Shown in pieces: positions 1 through 5,551 of a DNA stretch of 5,845 nucleotides (positions are counted from its first letter, which is position 1; each line of letters begins with the position of its first letter). Both the position numbers and the translations under genes were made by a program. The DNA is taken from NCBI GenBank assembly GCA_016201645.1, contig JACQCL010000104.1:1-5845 (forward strand), given 5' to 3'. The notes beneath the pieces are model-generated. The model was not told where the DNA came from. It did no database searches and was given only the letters and a program-made list of their open reading frames with translations. The DNA comes from Candidatus Rokuibacteriota bacterium. GTDB taxonomy: Bacteria; Methylomirabilota; Methylomirabilia; Rokubacteriales; CSP1-6.

Positions 1-1
1 G

Positions 2-916
2 CAGCGGGTCTGGCGGCTCGCGTATCAGATCCTCCGGGACCGCGAAGAGGCGTGGGACGTGGCGCAGGAGGCTTTCATCCGGGTCTATCAGTCCCTTCCC
101 ACCTTTCGCGGGCAGTCTGCCTTCTACACCTGGATGTTCCGGATCGTGGTGAACCTCGCCACGGACCGGCAGCGCCAACGGGCGGCGCGGGCTCGCGCCT
201 TGGGCGGCGAGCCGGTCTCAGAGGAGGAATGGGAGCGAACCCTGCGCGATCCCGGCGCGGGTCCGGACTTCCTGGCAACGCGGGGGGAGGAGCGGGAGCT
301 CATCAGGCGGGCGTTGGATTCCTTGCCGCTCCACCACCGAACGATTATCATGCTGAGTGATATCGAGGGGCTCACGTACCGGGAGATCGCCGAGGTGCTG
401 CGCGTTCCCATTGGAACCGTCATGTCGAGGCTCCACAACGCTCGCAAGCGCCTTCGGACCCTCCTGGGTCCGCTGCTGGGGTTGGTGCTGATCCTCTGTC
501 TCGGGATGGCGCCGGTCGCCGCGTGGGCCCAGCAGGCGGTGAGCGTGTCGGTGCGCGTGCTGCTCCAGACGCGGCAGGGGCCGTCCACGCCGGCCACGGG
601 CGGGCAGCTTGCCGATCCGTACATGCAGAAGTTCCAGCGGCAGTTCCCCAACCGACAGTACGAGGAGCTCGATCAGATTCGAGCCAAGATCCCGGTGGGA
701 CAAGCGCAACGCTTCCCCCTGCCGGGCGGCCGGGAGCTGGAGATCCTTCCGGGCGGTTTCCGCGGGCCAGTCGCTCGGATGAGCTTCAAGATCCTGAATC
801 AGGGAACCTCGGAGGTGTCGGTGACCGCGGACATGCCCCCGGGGAAGCCGTTTTCGATCGTGGGGCCTCGCCACGGACAGGGCGTCCTCCACCTCATCAT
901 CGTCTCCGGCGACTAA
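2..916 (+). CDS. ECF-type sigma-70 factor fused to a transmembrane segment and exported-type domain (5' partial)
   Basis: This is an extracytoplasmic-function sigma factor, which directs RNA polymerase to specific promoters. The reading frame is open from base 2, so the start lies outside the window. Counting from the first full codon, residues 1-60 are sigma region 2: LAYQILRDREEAWDVAQEAF is the region 2.1/2.2 signature, and FYTWMFRIVVNLATD is the -10 recognition part. A polar linker follows. Residues 97-152 are region 4, with LDSLPLHHRTIIML and the helix-turn-helix LTYREIAEVLRVPIGTVMSR. Ordinary ECF factors end here. This one continues through basic ARKRLR (147-152), a hydrophobic stretch (about 153-173), AWA followed by QQ (174-178, like a signal peptidase site), then about 128 residues that look beta-rich and contain PLPGGRELEI and GPRHGQGVLHLIIV. 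I infer an N-in membrane anchor with an extracytoplasmic C-terminus. A lost stop between two formerly separate genes is also possible. The sigma assignment is sure; the role of the tail is unknown. Confidence 0.9.
   Translation, partial: QRVWRLAYQILRDREEAWDVAQEAFIRVYQSLPTFRGQSAFYTWMFRIVVNLATDRQRQRAARARALGGEPVSEEEWERTLRDPGAGPDFLATRGEERELIRRALDSLPLHHRTIIMLSDIEGLTYREIAEVLRVPIGTVMSRLHNARKRLRTLLGPLLGLVLILCLGMAPVAAWAQQAVSVSVRVLLQTRQGPSTPATGGQLADPYMQKFQRQFPNRQYEELDQIRAKIPVGQAQRFPLPGGRELEILPGGFRGPVARMSFKILNQGTSEVSVTADMPPGKPFSIVGPRHGQGVLHLIIVSGD
422..529 (+). other. Signal-peptide-like segment inside the sigma-factor frame, with possible internal ATG start
   Basis: An in-frame ATG at 422 opens a stretch with all three parts of a signal peptide. 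These are a basic n-region (SRLHNARKRLR), a hydrophobic core (LLGPLLGLVLILCLGMAPVA) and an AWA site before QQ at the codon starting at base 530. GGAA at 413-416, five bases before the ATG, is a weak possible ribosome binding site. Translation from here would give a roughly 164-residue precursor of an exported protein whose n-region doubles as the recognition end of sigma region 4. Within the full-length protein the same segment would act as a membrane anchor. The composition is seen directly; separate internal initiation is inference. Confidence 0.45.
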
Positions 917-926
917 GGGGCGCCTG

Positions 927-2450
927 ATGACTGAGGAACGGTACTTCGAGGAGCGGGCCCGCATCGAGCAGGGGCACGTCAAATACCGGGACAAGCTCAA
1001 GGAAGAGGGGAAGCTCTTCGTCCGCGACCGCCTCAAGATCCTCCTCGATCCCGGGAGCGAGTTCGAGGAGGATTGGATGTTTGCCCGGAGCCAGGAGCCC
1101 GAGACGCCGGCCGACGGGGTGGTGACCGGCATCGGGCGAGTCGGCGGGCGCACCGTGGCCATCATGGCCAACGACTACACGGTGAAGGCAGGGTCGTGGG
1201 GAGAGAAGACGGTCCAGAAGATCATCCGGATCCAGGAAAAGGCCCTGCGGCTCCAGATTCCTCTCCTGTACCTGGTGGACGCGGCCGGGGCGCGGATCTC
1301 GGAGCAGATCAAGATCTTCCCGGGCCGCTTTCACGCCGGTCGTATCTTCTACAACGAAGTCCAGCTCTCCGGCGTCGTGCCTCAGGCGTGCATCCTCTTC
1401 GGCCCGTCTCCGGCGGGTTCGGCCTACCTGCCCGCCCTCACCGACGTGGTGATCATGGTGGACGGCAAAGCCTCGCTCTACGTCGGCTCGCCGCGGATGG
1501 TGGAGATGGCCATCGGGGAGAAGACGACGCAGGAGGAGCTGGGCGGCGCCCGGATGCACTGCACGGTGTCCGGCTGCGGGGACGTGCTCGTCGCCTCGGA
1601 CGAGGAGGCCATCGAAACGGCGAAGCGCTACCTCTCCTACATGCCGCAGAATTTCAAGGAGCGGCCGGCCGTGACCGAGGCGGTCGAGCCCAAGCCCGGC
1701 CGCCCGATCGAAGAGATCGTCCCCTACGACCAGCGGAAGTACTTCGACATGTACGAGGTGATCGACCGGATCATTGATGCCGGCTCCTGGTTCGAGATCA
1801 AGCGGCTCTTCGCCCCCGAGATCATCGTCGGGTTCGCGCGCCTCGCGGGCCGGCCGGTCGGCGTCGTCGCCAACCAGCCGAAGGTCAAGGGGGGCGTCCT
1901 GTTCGTGGACTCCGCCGACAAGGCGGCGCGGTTCATCTGGCTCTGCAACGCCTTCAACATCCCGCTCGTCTATCTCGCCGACATCTCGGGCTTCATGGTG
2001 GGATCCAAGGTGGAGCGGGCCGGGATCATCCGCCACGGCGCCAAGATGATCTTTGCCACCGCCCAGGCGACGGTGCCGAAGATCACCGTGATCGTGCGCA
2101 AGTGCTACGGCGCGGGGCTCTACGCCATGTGCGGCCCTGCCTACGAGCCCGACGCGGCGCTCGCGCTGCCGCAGGGGCAGATCGCGATCATGGGGCCGGA
2201 GCCCGCGGTCAACGCCGTCTACTACAACAAGATCATGGAGCTGCCGGAGGGCGAACGGGAGGCGTTCGTCCGGAAGAAGCGCGAGGAGTACCAGGCCGAC
2301 ATTGACATCGGGAAGCTCGCCTCGGAAATGCTCGTGGACGACATCGTGCCCGGTTCGCTCCTGAGATCGGAGCTCATCAAGCGTCTTCAGTTTGCGGAGA
2401 CGAAGCTCCACGAGTTTCCCGCCCGGCGCAATGGCGTCTATCCTGTGTAG
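927..2450 (+). CDS. Acyl-CoA carboxylase, carboxyltransferase (beta) subunit
   Basis: This is the carboxyltransferase subunit of a biotin-dependent acyl-CoA carboxylase (propionyl-, methylcrotonyl- or related type). It moves carboxyl from carboxybiotin to an acyl-CoA in the cytoplasm. The 507 residues match the family's usual 500-540 and hold both crotonase-fold halves. The N-half has VRDRLKILLDPGSEFEE (32-48), DAAGARISEQ (118-127), FPGRFHAGRIFYN (131-143) and GGARMHCTVSGCGD (206-219). The C-half has ADISGFMVGSKVERAGIIRHG (351-371), ATVPKITVIVRKCYGAG (381-397) and MCGPAY (401-406). The FP-R-H-GRIFYN and YGAG..MCG-AY patterns resemble methylcrotonyl-CoA carboxylase beta, whereas DAAGARI is closer to the propionyl type, so the substrate is left open. 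AGGGG at 916-920, six bases before the ATG, overlaps the upstream sigma gene's stop codon and supports this start. The partner biotin carboxylase/carrier subunit is not in the window. Confidence 0.95.
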   Translation: MTEERYFEERARIEQGHVKYRDKLKEEGKLFVRDRLKILLDPGSEFEEDWMFARSQEPETPADGVVTGIGRVGGRTVAIMANDYTVKAGSWGEKTVQKIIRIQEKALRLQIPLLYLVDAAGARISEQIKIFPGRFHAGRIFYNEVQLSGVVPQACILFGPSPAGSAYLPALTDVVIMVDGKASLYVGSPRMVEMAIGEKTTQEELGGARMHCTVSGCGDVLVASDEEAIETAKRYLSYMPQNFKERPAVTEAVEPKPGRPIEEIVPYDQRKYFDMYEVIDRIIDAGSWFEIKRLFAPEIIVGFARLAGRPVGVVANQPKVKGGVLFVDSADKAARFIWLCNAFNIPLVYLADISGFMVGSKVERAGIIRHGAKMIFATAQATVPKITVIVRKCYGAGLYAMCGPAYEPDAALALPQGQIAIMGPEPAVNAVYYNKIMELPEGEREAFVRKKREEYQADIDIGKLASEMLVDDIVPGSLLRSELIKRLQFAETKLHEFPARRNGVYPV

Positions 2451-2497
2451 CGAGCCGTGCCGCCCACCGTCGCACGATCCGCTCCGCGGGTGCCCGC

Positions 2498-2518
2498 AAT
2501 GGACGGCCTTCGGCCATT
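2498..2518. repeat. Short inverted repeat (AATGG / CCATT)
   Basis: AATGG at 2498-2502 pairs with CCATT at 2514-2518, and inner CC/GG or GGCC/GGCC pairs can extend or replace this stem around a TTC loop. It lies about 50 bases after the carboxyltransferase stop. It has no T-tract, so a role in termination or 3'-end protection is only possible. Confidence 0.35.
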
Positions 2519-2592
2519 GATCAGCGTCGGTCGGCTCCTCCCTCGGGCCTTGGGCTGCTCGGTTCTCGCCACGGCGAACGGGGCCGCCTCGA

Positions 2593-2611
2593 GCGCGGGC
2601 TTTGCCCGCGC
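2593..2611. repeat. Perfect 8-bp GC-only hairpin with TTT loop
   Basis: GCGCGGGC at 2593-2600 is the exact reverse complement of GCCCGCGC at 2604-2611, with a three-base TTT loop. The stem is entirely G-C and should be very stable in RNA. No U-run follows. It sits directly before the next inverted repeat. It could serve as a 3'-end stabiliser for the upstream transcript, a Rho-linked pause site, or part of a repeat unit. Confidence 0.6.
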
Positions 2612-2657
2612 AACCTCGGGGGGAGGTTCGGAAGGGGGGTGGAGCCCCCCTCCGAGG
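2612..2657 (+). promoter_or_regulatory. Overlapping inverted repeats that can form two alternative folds over a ribosome binding site
   Basis: Fold one has two local hairpins: AACCTC (2612-2617) with GAGGTT (2623-2628), and AGGGGGG (2633-2639) with CCCCCCT (2645-2651). This leaves GAGG at 2654-2657 free. That GAGG is the ribosome binding site five bases before the ATG at 2663. Fold two pairs 2614-2623 (CCTCGGGGGG) with 2648-2657 (CCCTCCGAGG) in ten pairs, one of them G-U, and buries GAGG. The two folds exclude each other. The pairings are read directly from the sequence. A regulatory switch is inference, and a dispersed palindromic repeat would look the same. Confidence 0.4.
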
Positions 2658-2662
2658 TGGAA

Positions 2663-3079
2663 ATGAAGCGGGACTGGCTGGGCATCTGGCTGATCGCGGT
2701 TTCCCTCGCGAGCCTGCTTTTCATCGTTCCCCACGTCGTGGAAGACTTTGCGGAGGAGATCACGCGGCGGGCCGGGCTCTCCACGGCGAGCGCCAGCTTC
2801 CTCTTGGGCGGGTACCTAGCGCTTCAGTCCCTCGGGCTCGTCCTGATTGCGCTCGGCAAGCGGTCCGGCTTCGTCCTGAGCTTCTGGATCGGGCTGATCT
2901 GGGTGGCGGGTGCCGTCCTGGACCACGGGCCGGCGGTCCTCCGGGGAGGCTTCCGGAGCGGAGCGCTGTCTGTTCTCTGGGTGGTGGGCCTGGTCCTCAC
3001 CCAGAGTCTCAGCGCCGCCCTGGCGGCGTGGGAAGCCTGGGGGCGCCGCGGCCGCGTGGGTTTGCCATTCGCGGGCTGA
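2663..3079 (+). CDS. Small four-helix integral membrane protein, function unknown
   Basis: I do not recognise this 138-residue protein. Four hydrophobic segments are visible, at about residues 5-24, 44-64, 69-87 and 101-122, with a short basic C-terminal tail (WGRRGRVG). Polar landmarks near the membrane are PHVVEDFAEE (23-32) after helix 1 and DHGP (87-90) after helix 3; the acidic and histidine residues could bind a ligand or metal. The ATG at 2663 is chosen because GAGG lies five bases upstream. An in-frame GTG at 2639 would add eight residues, but it sits inside a hairpin without a binding site. The stop codon overlaps the beginning of cobS, so the two are probably translated together. 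A link to cobinamide or cobalamin handling is a guess from position only. Confidence 0.75.
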   Translation: MKRDWLGIWLIAVSLASLLFIVPHVVEDFAEEITRRAGLSTASASFLLGGYLALQSLGLVLIALGKRSGFVLSFWIGLIWVAGAVLDHGPAVLRGGFRSGALSVLWVVGLVLTQSLSAALAAWEAWGRRGRVGLPFAG

Positions 3080-3816
3080 TCACCGCCATCCGGTTTCTCA
3101 CGATTGTCCCTGTTCCCGGTCCGGCCGTCGAGGGACCGGAAAACCTGGGACGGGCGGCGGGATGGTTCCCGCTGATCGGGCTCGCCCTGGGCGTAGTGCT
3201 CACGCTTGTGGACCGGTTGCTCTCCCTCATCTTTCCGCCGACCGTGTCGGCGCTGCTCGTTGTGCTGAGCTGGAAGCTTCTGACCGGCGGGATCCACTTG
3301 GACGGGCTAGCCGACAGCCTTGACGGGCTCACGGGAAAGAATTCCGCGGAGCGATTGGCCATCATGAGGGACAGTCGCATCGGGGTGTTCGGCGCCCTCG
3401 GTCTCATCCTTCTGCTTCTGCTGGCCCTGGTGGCGCTGGCCGGCCTGCCCTCGTCGCTCCGCGCCCAGGCTCTCTTGCTCGCCCCGGCGGTCGGCCGGGT
3501 GATGCCGCTCCTCCTGGCCCGCACCTGTGAGCCCGCCACTCCCGGCCGCGGCTCCGGCGCGGCGTTCATGGAACGCGTGACGTCGCGGGCCCTGGTGGTC
3601 GGTGGGGTCCTGGTCGCGGTGGCGAGTGGGGTGATCCGCTGGCCCTGGGGGCTCGTGGCCGCGGGGAGCGGACTCAGCGTGTCGTGGGCATTGGCCCGAT
3701 TCTTTTCGGTCAAGCTCGGTGGGCTCAGCGGCGATGGTCTGGGCGCCGGGGTTGAGGTCGCAGAGCTCGGCGTTCTCCTGGCCTTCGCGTCGCTCCACCA
3801 CCTCGGGCTCTCCTGA
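3028..3816 (+). CDS. cobS: Adenosylcobinamide-GDP ribazoletransferase (cobalamin synthase), CobS
   Basis: CobS is a polytopic inner-membrane enzyme that joins adenosylcobinamide-GDP to alpha-ribazole (or its phosphate), attaching the lower ligand of cobalamin. Numbering from the codon at 3067, the signatures are ITAIRFLTIVPVPG (5-18), GGIHLDGLADSLDGL (74-88, the conserved His/Asp metal-binding motif), MRDSRIGVFG (100-109) and KLGGLSGDGLGA (216-227). Several hydrophobic helices lie between and after these. The start is uncertain. GTG at 3028 is the nearest standard start and gives 262 residues with a non-conserved 13-residue leader. Homologues usually begin where the ATT at 3067 lies, which would give 249 residues, and GTGGG just upstream is a weak binding site. 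Either start overlaps the preceding membrane-protein gene. The stop TGA shares one base with the next gene's ATG. CobU and CobT partners are not in the window. Confidence 0.93.
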   Translation: MGSLGAPRPRGFAIRGLITAIRFLTIVPVPGPAVEGPENLGRAAGWFPLIGLALGVVLTLVDRLLSLIFPPTVSALLVVLSWKLLTGGIHLDGLADSLDGLTGKNSAERLAIMRDSRIGVFGALGLILLLLLALVALAGLPSSLRAQALLLAPAVGRVMPLLLARTCEPATPGRGSGAAFMERVTSRALVVGGVLVAVASGVIRWPWGLVAAGSGLSVSWALARFFSVKLGGLSGDGLGAGVEVAELGVLLAFASLHHLGLS

Positions 3817-4424
3817 TGGCTTCCACGTGGATTTATCTAGTTCGCCACGGCAGCGTGGCGGGGGCCGAGACGCGGCGGTTCGTCGGCCATCTGGACGTGC
3901 CGCTGTCCCCGCTGGGGGAGGCGGAGATGGAGCGCCTGGCCGCGCGCCTCGCCGGCGTTCCGCTCGCTGCGGTTTACGCCAGCGACCTGGACCGCTCCCG
4001 GCGGAGCGCCGAGATCATCGCTCGGCCTCACAGGCTCACGCCCCGCATCGTTCCCGATCTGAGGGAGATGGCGATGGGGCGATGGGAAGGGCTCACCGCG
4101 GATGAAATCCACGCGCACGAACCCGACGCGTTCAGGGACTGGATGGCGCGCGTGGGGGACTTTCCGTTCCCCGAGGGTGAGAGCGTCCCTGACCTTGTGG
4201 CGCGGGTGTGGCCCGCGTTCGAGCGGATCGCGAAGACCCATGCGGGCGACCGGGTGGCCGTCGTCGCCCACGGAGGCACCAATCGCGCGATTCTCTGCCG
4301 CGCCCTGGACCTACCGCTCGATCGCCTCCTGGCTTTCGGCCAGGACTATGCCGCCCTCTCCCTGCTCGAGTGGCGCGGGGACCGCTCGGTGCTCCACGTC
4401 CTGAACCAGACCCCTGTTACCTGA
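3816..4424 (+). CDS. cobC: Histidine phosphatase family protein, probable alpha-ribazole phosphatase CobC
   Basis: This is a 202-residue member of the phosphoglycerate-mutase-like histidine phosphatases. The catalytic set is complete: Arg10-His11-Gly12 in YLVRHG carries the phosphohistidine, Arg60 lies in YASDLDRSRRSAE, Glu84 in LREMAMGRWEG is the likely proton donor, and His152 lies in VVAHGGTN. GHLDVPLSPLGEAE (24-37) is also typical. Family members hydrolyse various phosphomonoesters. The one-base TGATG overlap with cobS makes removal of the 5'-phosphate from alpha-ribazole phosphate or adenosylcobalamin phosphate the best guess. There is no strong ribosome binding site before the ATG, which fits translation coupled to cobS. 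No signal peptide is seen, so it should be cytoplasmic. A generic phosphatase role remains possible. Confidence 0.85.
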   Translation: MASTWIYLVRHGSVAGAETRRFVGHLDVPLSPLGEAEMERLAARLAGVPLAAVYASDLDRSRRSAEIIARPHRLTPRIVPDLREMAMGRWEGLTADEIHAHEPDAFRDWMARVGDFPFPEGESVPDLVARVWPAFERIAKTHAGDRVAVVAHGGTNRAILCRALDLPLDRLLAFGQDYAALSLLEWRGDRSVLHVLNQTPVT

Positions 4425-4839
4425 AGCGCGTGAGCGCCCAGGCGCCCGAGCCGAGAAAGACCTGGGCCACGGTCGCTCCGAGGAGCACGAGGACGTACTC
4501 GTAACCCGCCACGTCAGCCCGGCCCGCCGCCGCGTCCGCGATGACCGCTTTCATGAAGAAGCCCTGGTGGAGGTGGACCTTGACCAGGGCCCCCAGCATG
4601 AGCAGGGCATTCGCCGCCGCGGCCCACCGGGTCCAGAGACCCAGGATCAGCATGACGCCGCCCAGGGCGTGAACCAGGATGAGGAGCCAGGCCATGAGCA
4701 GCGGCGCCGGCAGCCCCATGGTCTTCCCCATCAGACTCGCCACGCCGGCCGGCGTGAACACGACGAGCGAGAGGTAGGCGTGCATCACGTAGATGACCCC
4801 CAGGAGGACCCTCAGGATAGTCGCGCCGAACTCCTTCAT
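4417..4839 (-). CDS. DoxX family membrane protein
   Basis: This is a 140-residue, four-helix membrane protein of the DoxX family. Hydrophobic segments lie at about residues 8-28, 46-68, 72-90 and 113-134. Family marks are LRVLLGVIYVMHA (9-21), MGLPAP (41-46), HALGGVMLILGLWTR (57-71) and the Glu114 region YEYVLVLLG, followed by GSGAWALTR near the end. Biochemical roles in the family are mostly unknown; the name comes from a thiosulfate:quinone oxidoreductase subunit, and others are tied to redox stress. The start is supported by GGAG (plus-strand 4848-4851) eight bases upstream. The gene lies 28 bases after the ferritin-like gene on the same strand and is probably co-transcribed. Its last 8 bases overlap the convergent cobC gene. 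Confidence 0.85.
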   Translation of the reverse strand: MKEFGATILRVLLGVIYVMHAYLSLVVFTPAGVASLMGKTMGLPAPLLMAWLLILVHALGGVMLILGLWTRWAAAANALLMLGALVKVHLHQGFFMKAVIADAAAGRADVAGYEYVLVLLGATVAQVFLGSGAWALTRFR

Positions 4840-4867
4840 CGCCGCGTCTCCGTGGTGAGAAGGTTTC

Positions 4868-5536
4868 TCAGCTGCCGCGGTCGGCCCGGGCGCGGTGCGC
4901 CTGGTAGGCCTGGAAGACCTTGAGGTTCATCTCGCGGCACGCCTCGCGGGCCTGCCGCTGCCGCTCGGGACTTTCCGCCAGCAGCAAGAGCGCCTGACGG
5001 CCGATGGCGGCGTGCCGATATTCGTCCGGGAGGATCTGCGTGCGGTAGAGCTCGGCGGTCTCAGGGTCCAAGTCGGCGGCGAGGCGGATCAGGGTCTCGA
5101 ACCCTTCGCACGACTGGGTTTCGCCCGCGAACTGGAACATGGCGAGTTTTTCTACGGTCGGGCGCTTCCGGCAGGCGACGAGCCAGTCGAAGAGAGCCTC
5201 CCACTCGGGGAGCGGCTCGTACGCGTCCGGATCTTCGCCCAGGTCCTTGAGGCGCCGCCGCAGGAGCTGGTAGTGCCGCTGTTCGTCCTCGAGCTGGCGG
5301 GGGAGCAGGTCCCTGATCTCGCGTTCCGGGACCCACGGGATCCAGGCCGCGATGAGCTCCACCGAGCGGAGCTCGTTGTACACGCCCTGGCGCATCCGGT
5401 AGCGAATCTGGGAGAGGAGGACGTCGCGGGGCGCGTCCGGATCCAGGCGAGCGTCGTGATGCGCCCAGAACGCCTCGTTCTCCTGGGCCAGCTCCTTGAC
5501 GAACCGTTCAGCCCCAGAGTCCCGGATGCGCGTCAT
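4868..5536 (-). CDS. Ferritin-like diiron protein
   Basis: This is a 222-residue, largely helical soluble protein with the two-fold repeat of metal ligands found in the ferritin-like superfamily. Helix A is YNELRSVELIAAW (53-65, Glu55 or Glu60) and helix B is LEDEQRHYQLL (82-92), giving ExxH at Glu85/His88. The pattern repeats as FAGETQSCEGFETLI (136-150, Glu139 or Glu144) and LPDEYRHAAIG (169-179), giving ExxH at Glu172/His175. The spacing of about 30 residues between each lone Glu and its ExxH suits a diiron four-helix bundle. No signal peptide is present, so it is probably cytoplasmic. Possible roles are oxidase/oxygenase, hydroxylase or iron handling; the sequence does not decide. The ATG at 5534-5536 has GAGG four bases upstream. 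It lies 15 bases after the DUF3047 gene and 28 before doxX, as in an operon. I could not assign a named subfamily. Confidence 0.8.
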   Translation of the reverse strand: MTRIRDSGAERFVKELAQENEAFWAHHDARLDPDAPRDVLLSQIRYRMRQGVYNELRSVELIAAWIPWVPEREIRDLLPRQLEDEQRHYQLLRRRLKDLGEDPDAYEPLPEWEALFDWLVACRKRPTVEKLAMFQFAGETQSCEGFETLIRLAADLDPETAELYRTQILPDEYRHAAIGRQALLLLAESPERQRQAREACREMNLKVFQAYQAHRARADRGS

Positions 5537-5551
5537 GCCCCCTCACGATGT

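Larger units (their letters stand above)
2451..2662. other. Gene-free spacer between carboxyltransferase and membrane-protein genes, rich in inverted repeats
   Basis: No convincing gene lies in these 212 bases. The spacer holds four inverted repeats in a row, at 2498-2518, 2593-2611, 2612-2628 and 2633-2651, and ends with the ribosome binding site of the downstream gene. None is followed by a T-run, so none is a textbook intrinsic terminator. I see no clear -35/-10 promoter pair. The density of perfect stems in a short GC-rich spacer suggests either RNA structure at the end of the carboxyltransferase transcript or a dispersed intergenic repeat. Confidence 0.6.

Noticed and set aside
59..916. 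GTG at 59 as the sigma-factor start
   Set aside because: The 19 codons before it (QRVWRLAYQILRDREEAWD) are conserved sigma region 2 sequence, so the gene enters from outside the window.
218..1171. Minus-strand open frame across the sigma gene and carboxyltransferase start
   Set aside because: It spans two well supported plus-strand genes, is rich in Arg/Pro/His and shows no family motif.
897..2411. Long open frame of about 504 codons on the minus strand opposite the carboxyltransferase gene
   Set aside because: It is a GC-rich antisense shadow: its translation is dominated by His, Arg, Asp and Leu runs with no domain motifs, while the plus strand encodes a full, recognisable enzyme.
2593..2611. 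Intrinsic terminator after the carboxyltransferase gene
   Set aside because: The stem is strong but is followed by CAACCTC..., not a T-run, so it does not meet the usual definition.
2639..2662. GTG at 2639 as start of the membrane protein
   Set aside because: It lies inside a G/C hairpin with no suitable binding site, whereas ATG 2663 has GAGG five bases upstream and begins directly at the first basic residues and helix.
2451..2662. Cobalamin riboswitch before the membrane-protein/cobS unit
   Set aside because: The conserved B12-box pattern is not seen, and the visible structure is simple local palindromes.
2602..3027. Upstream extension of the cobS frame
   Set aside because: It overlaps the membrane-protein gene in another frame, is rich in Gly/Arg/Pro and matches nothing in CobS, which begins near 3067.
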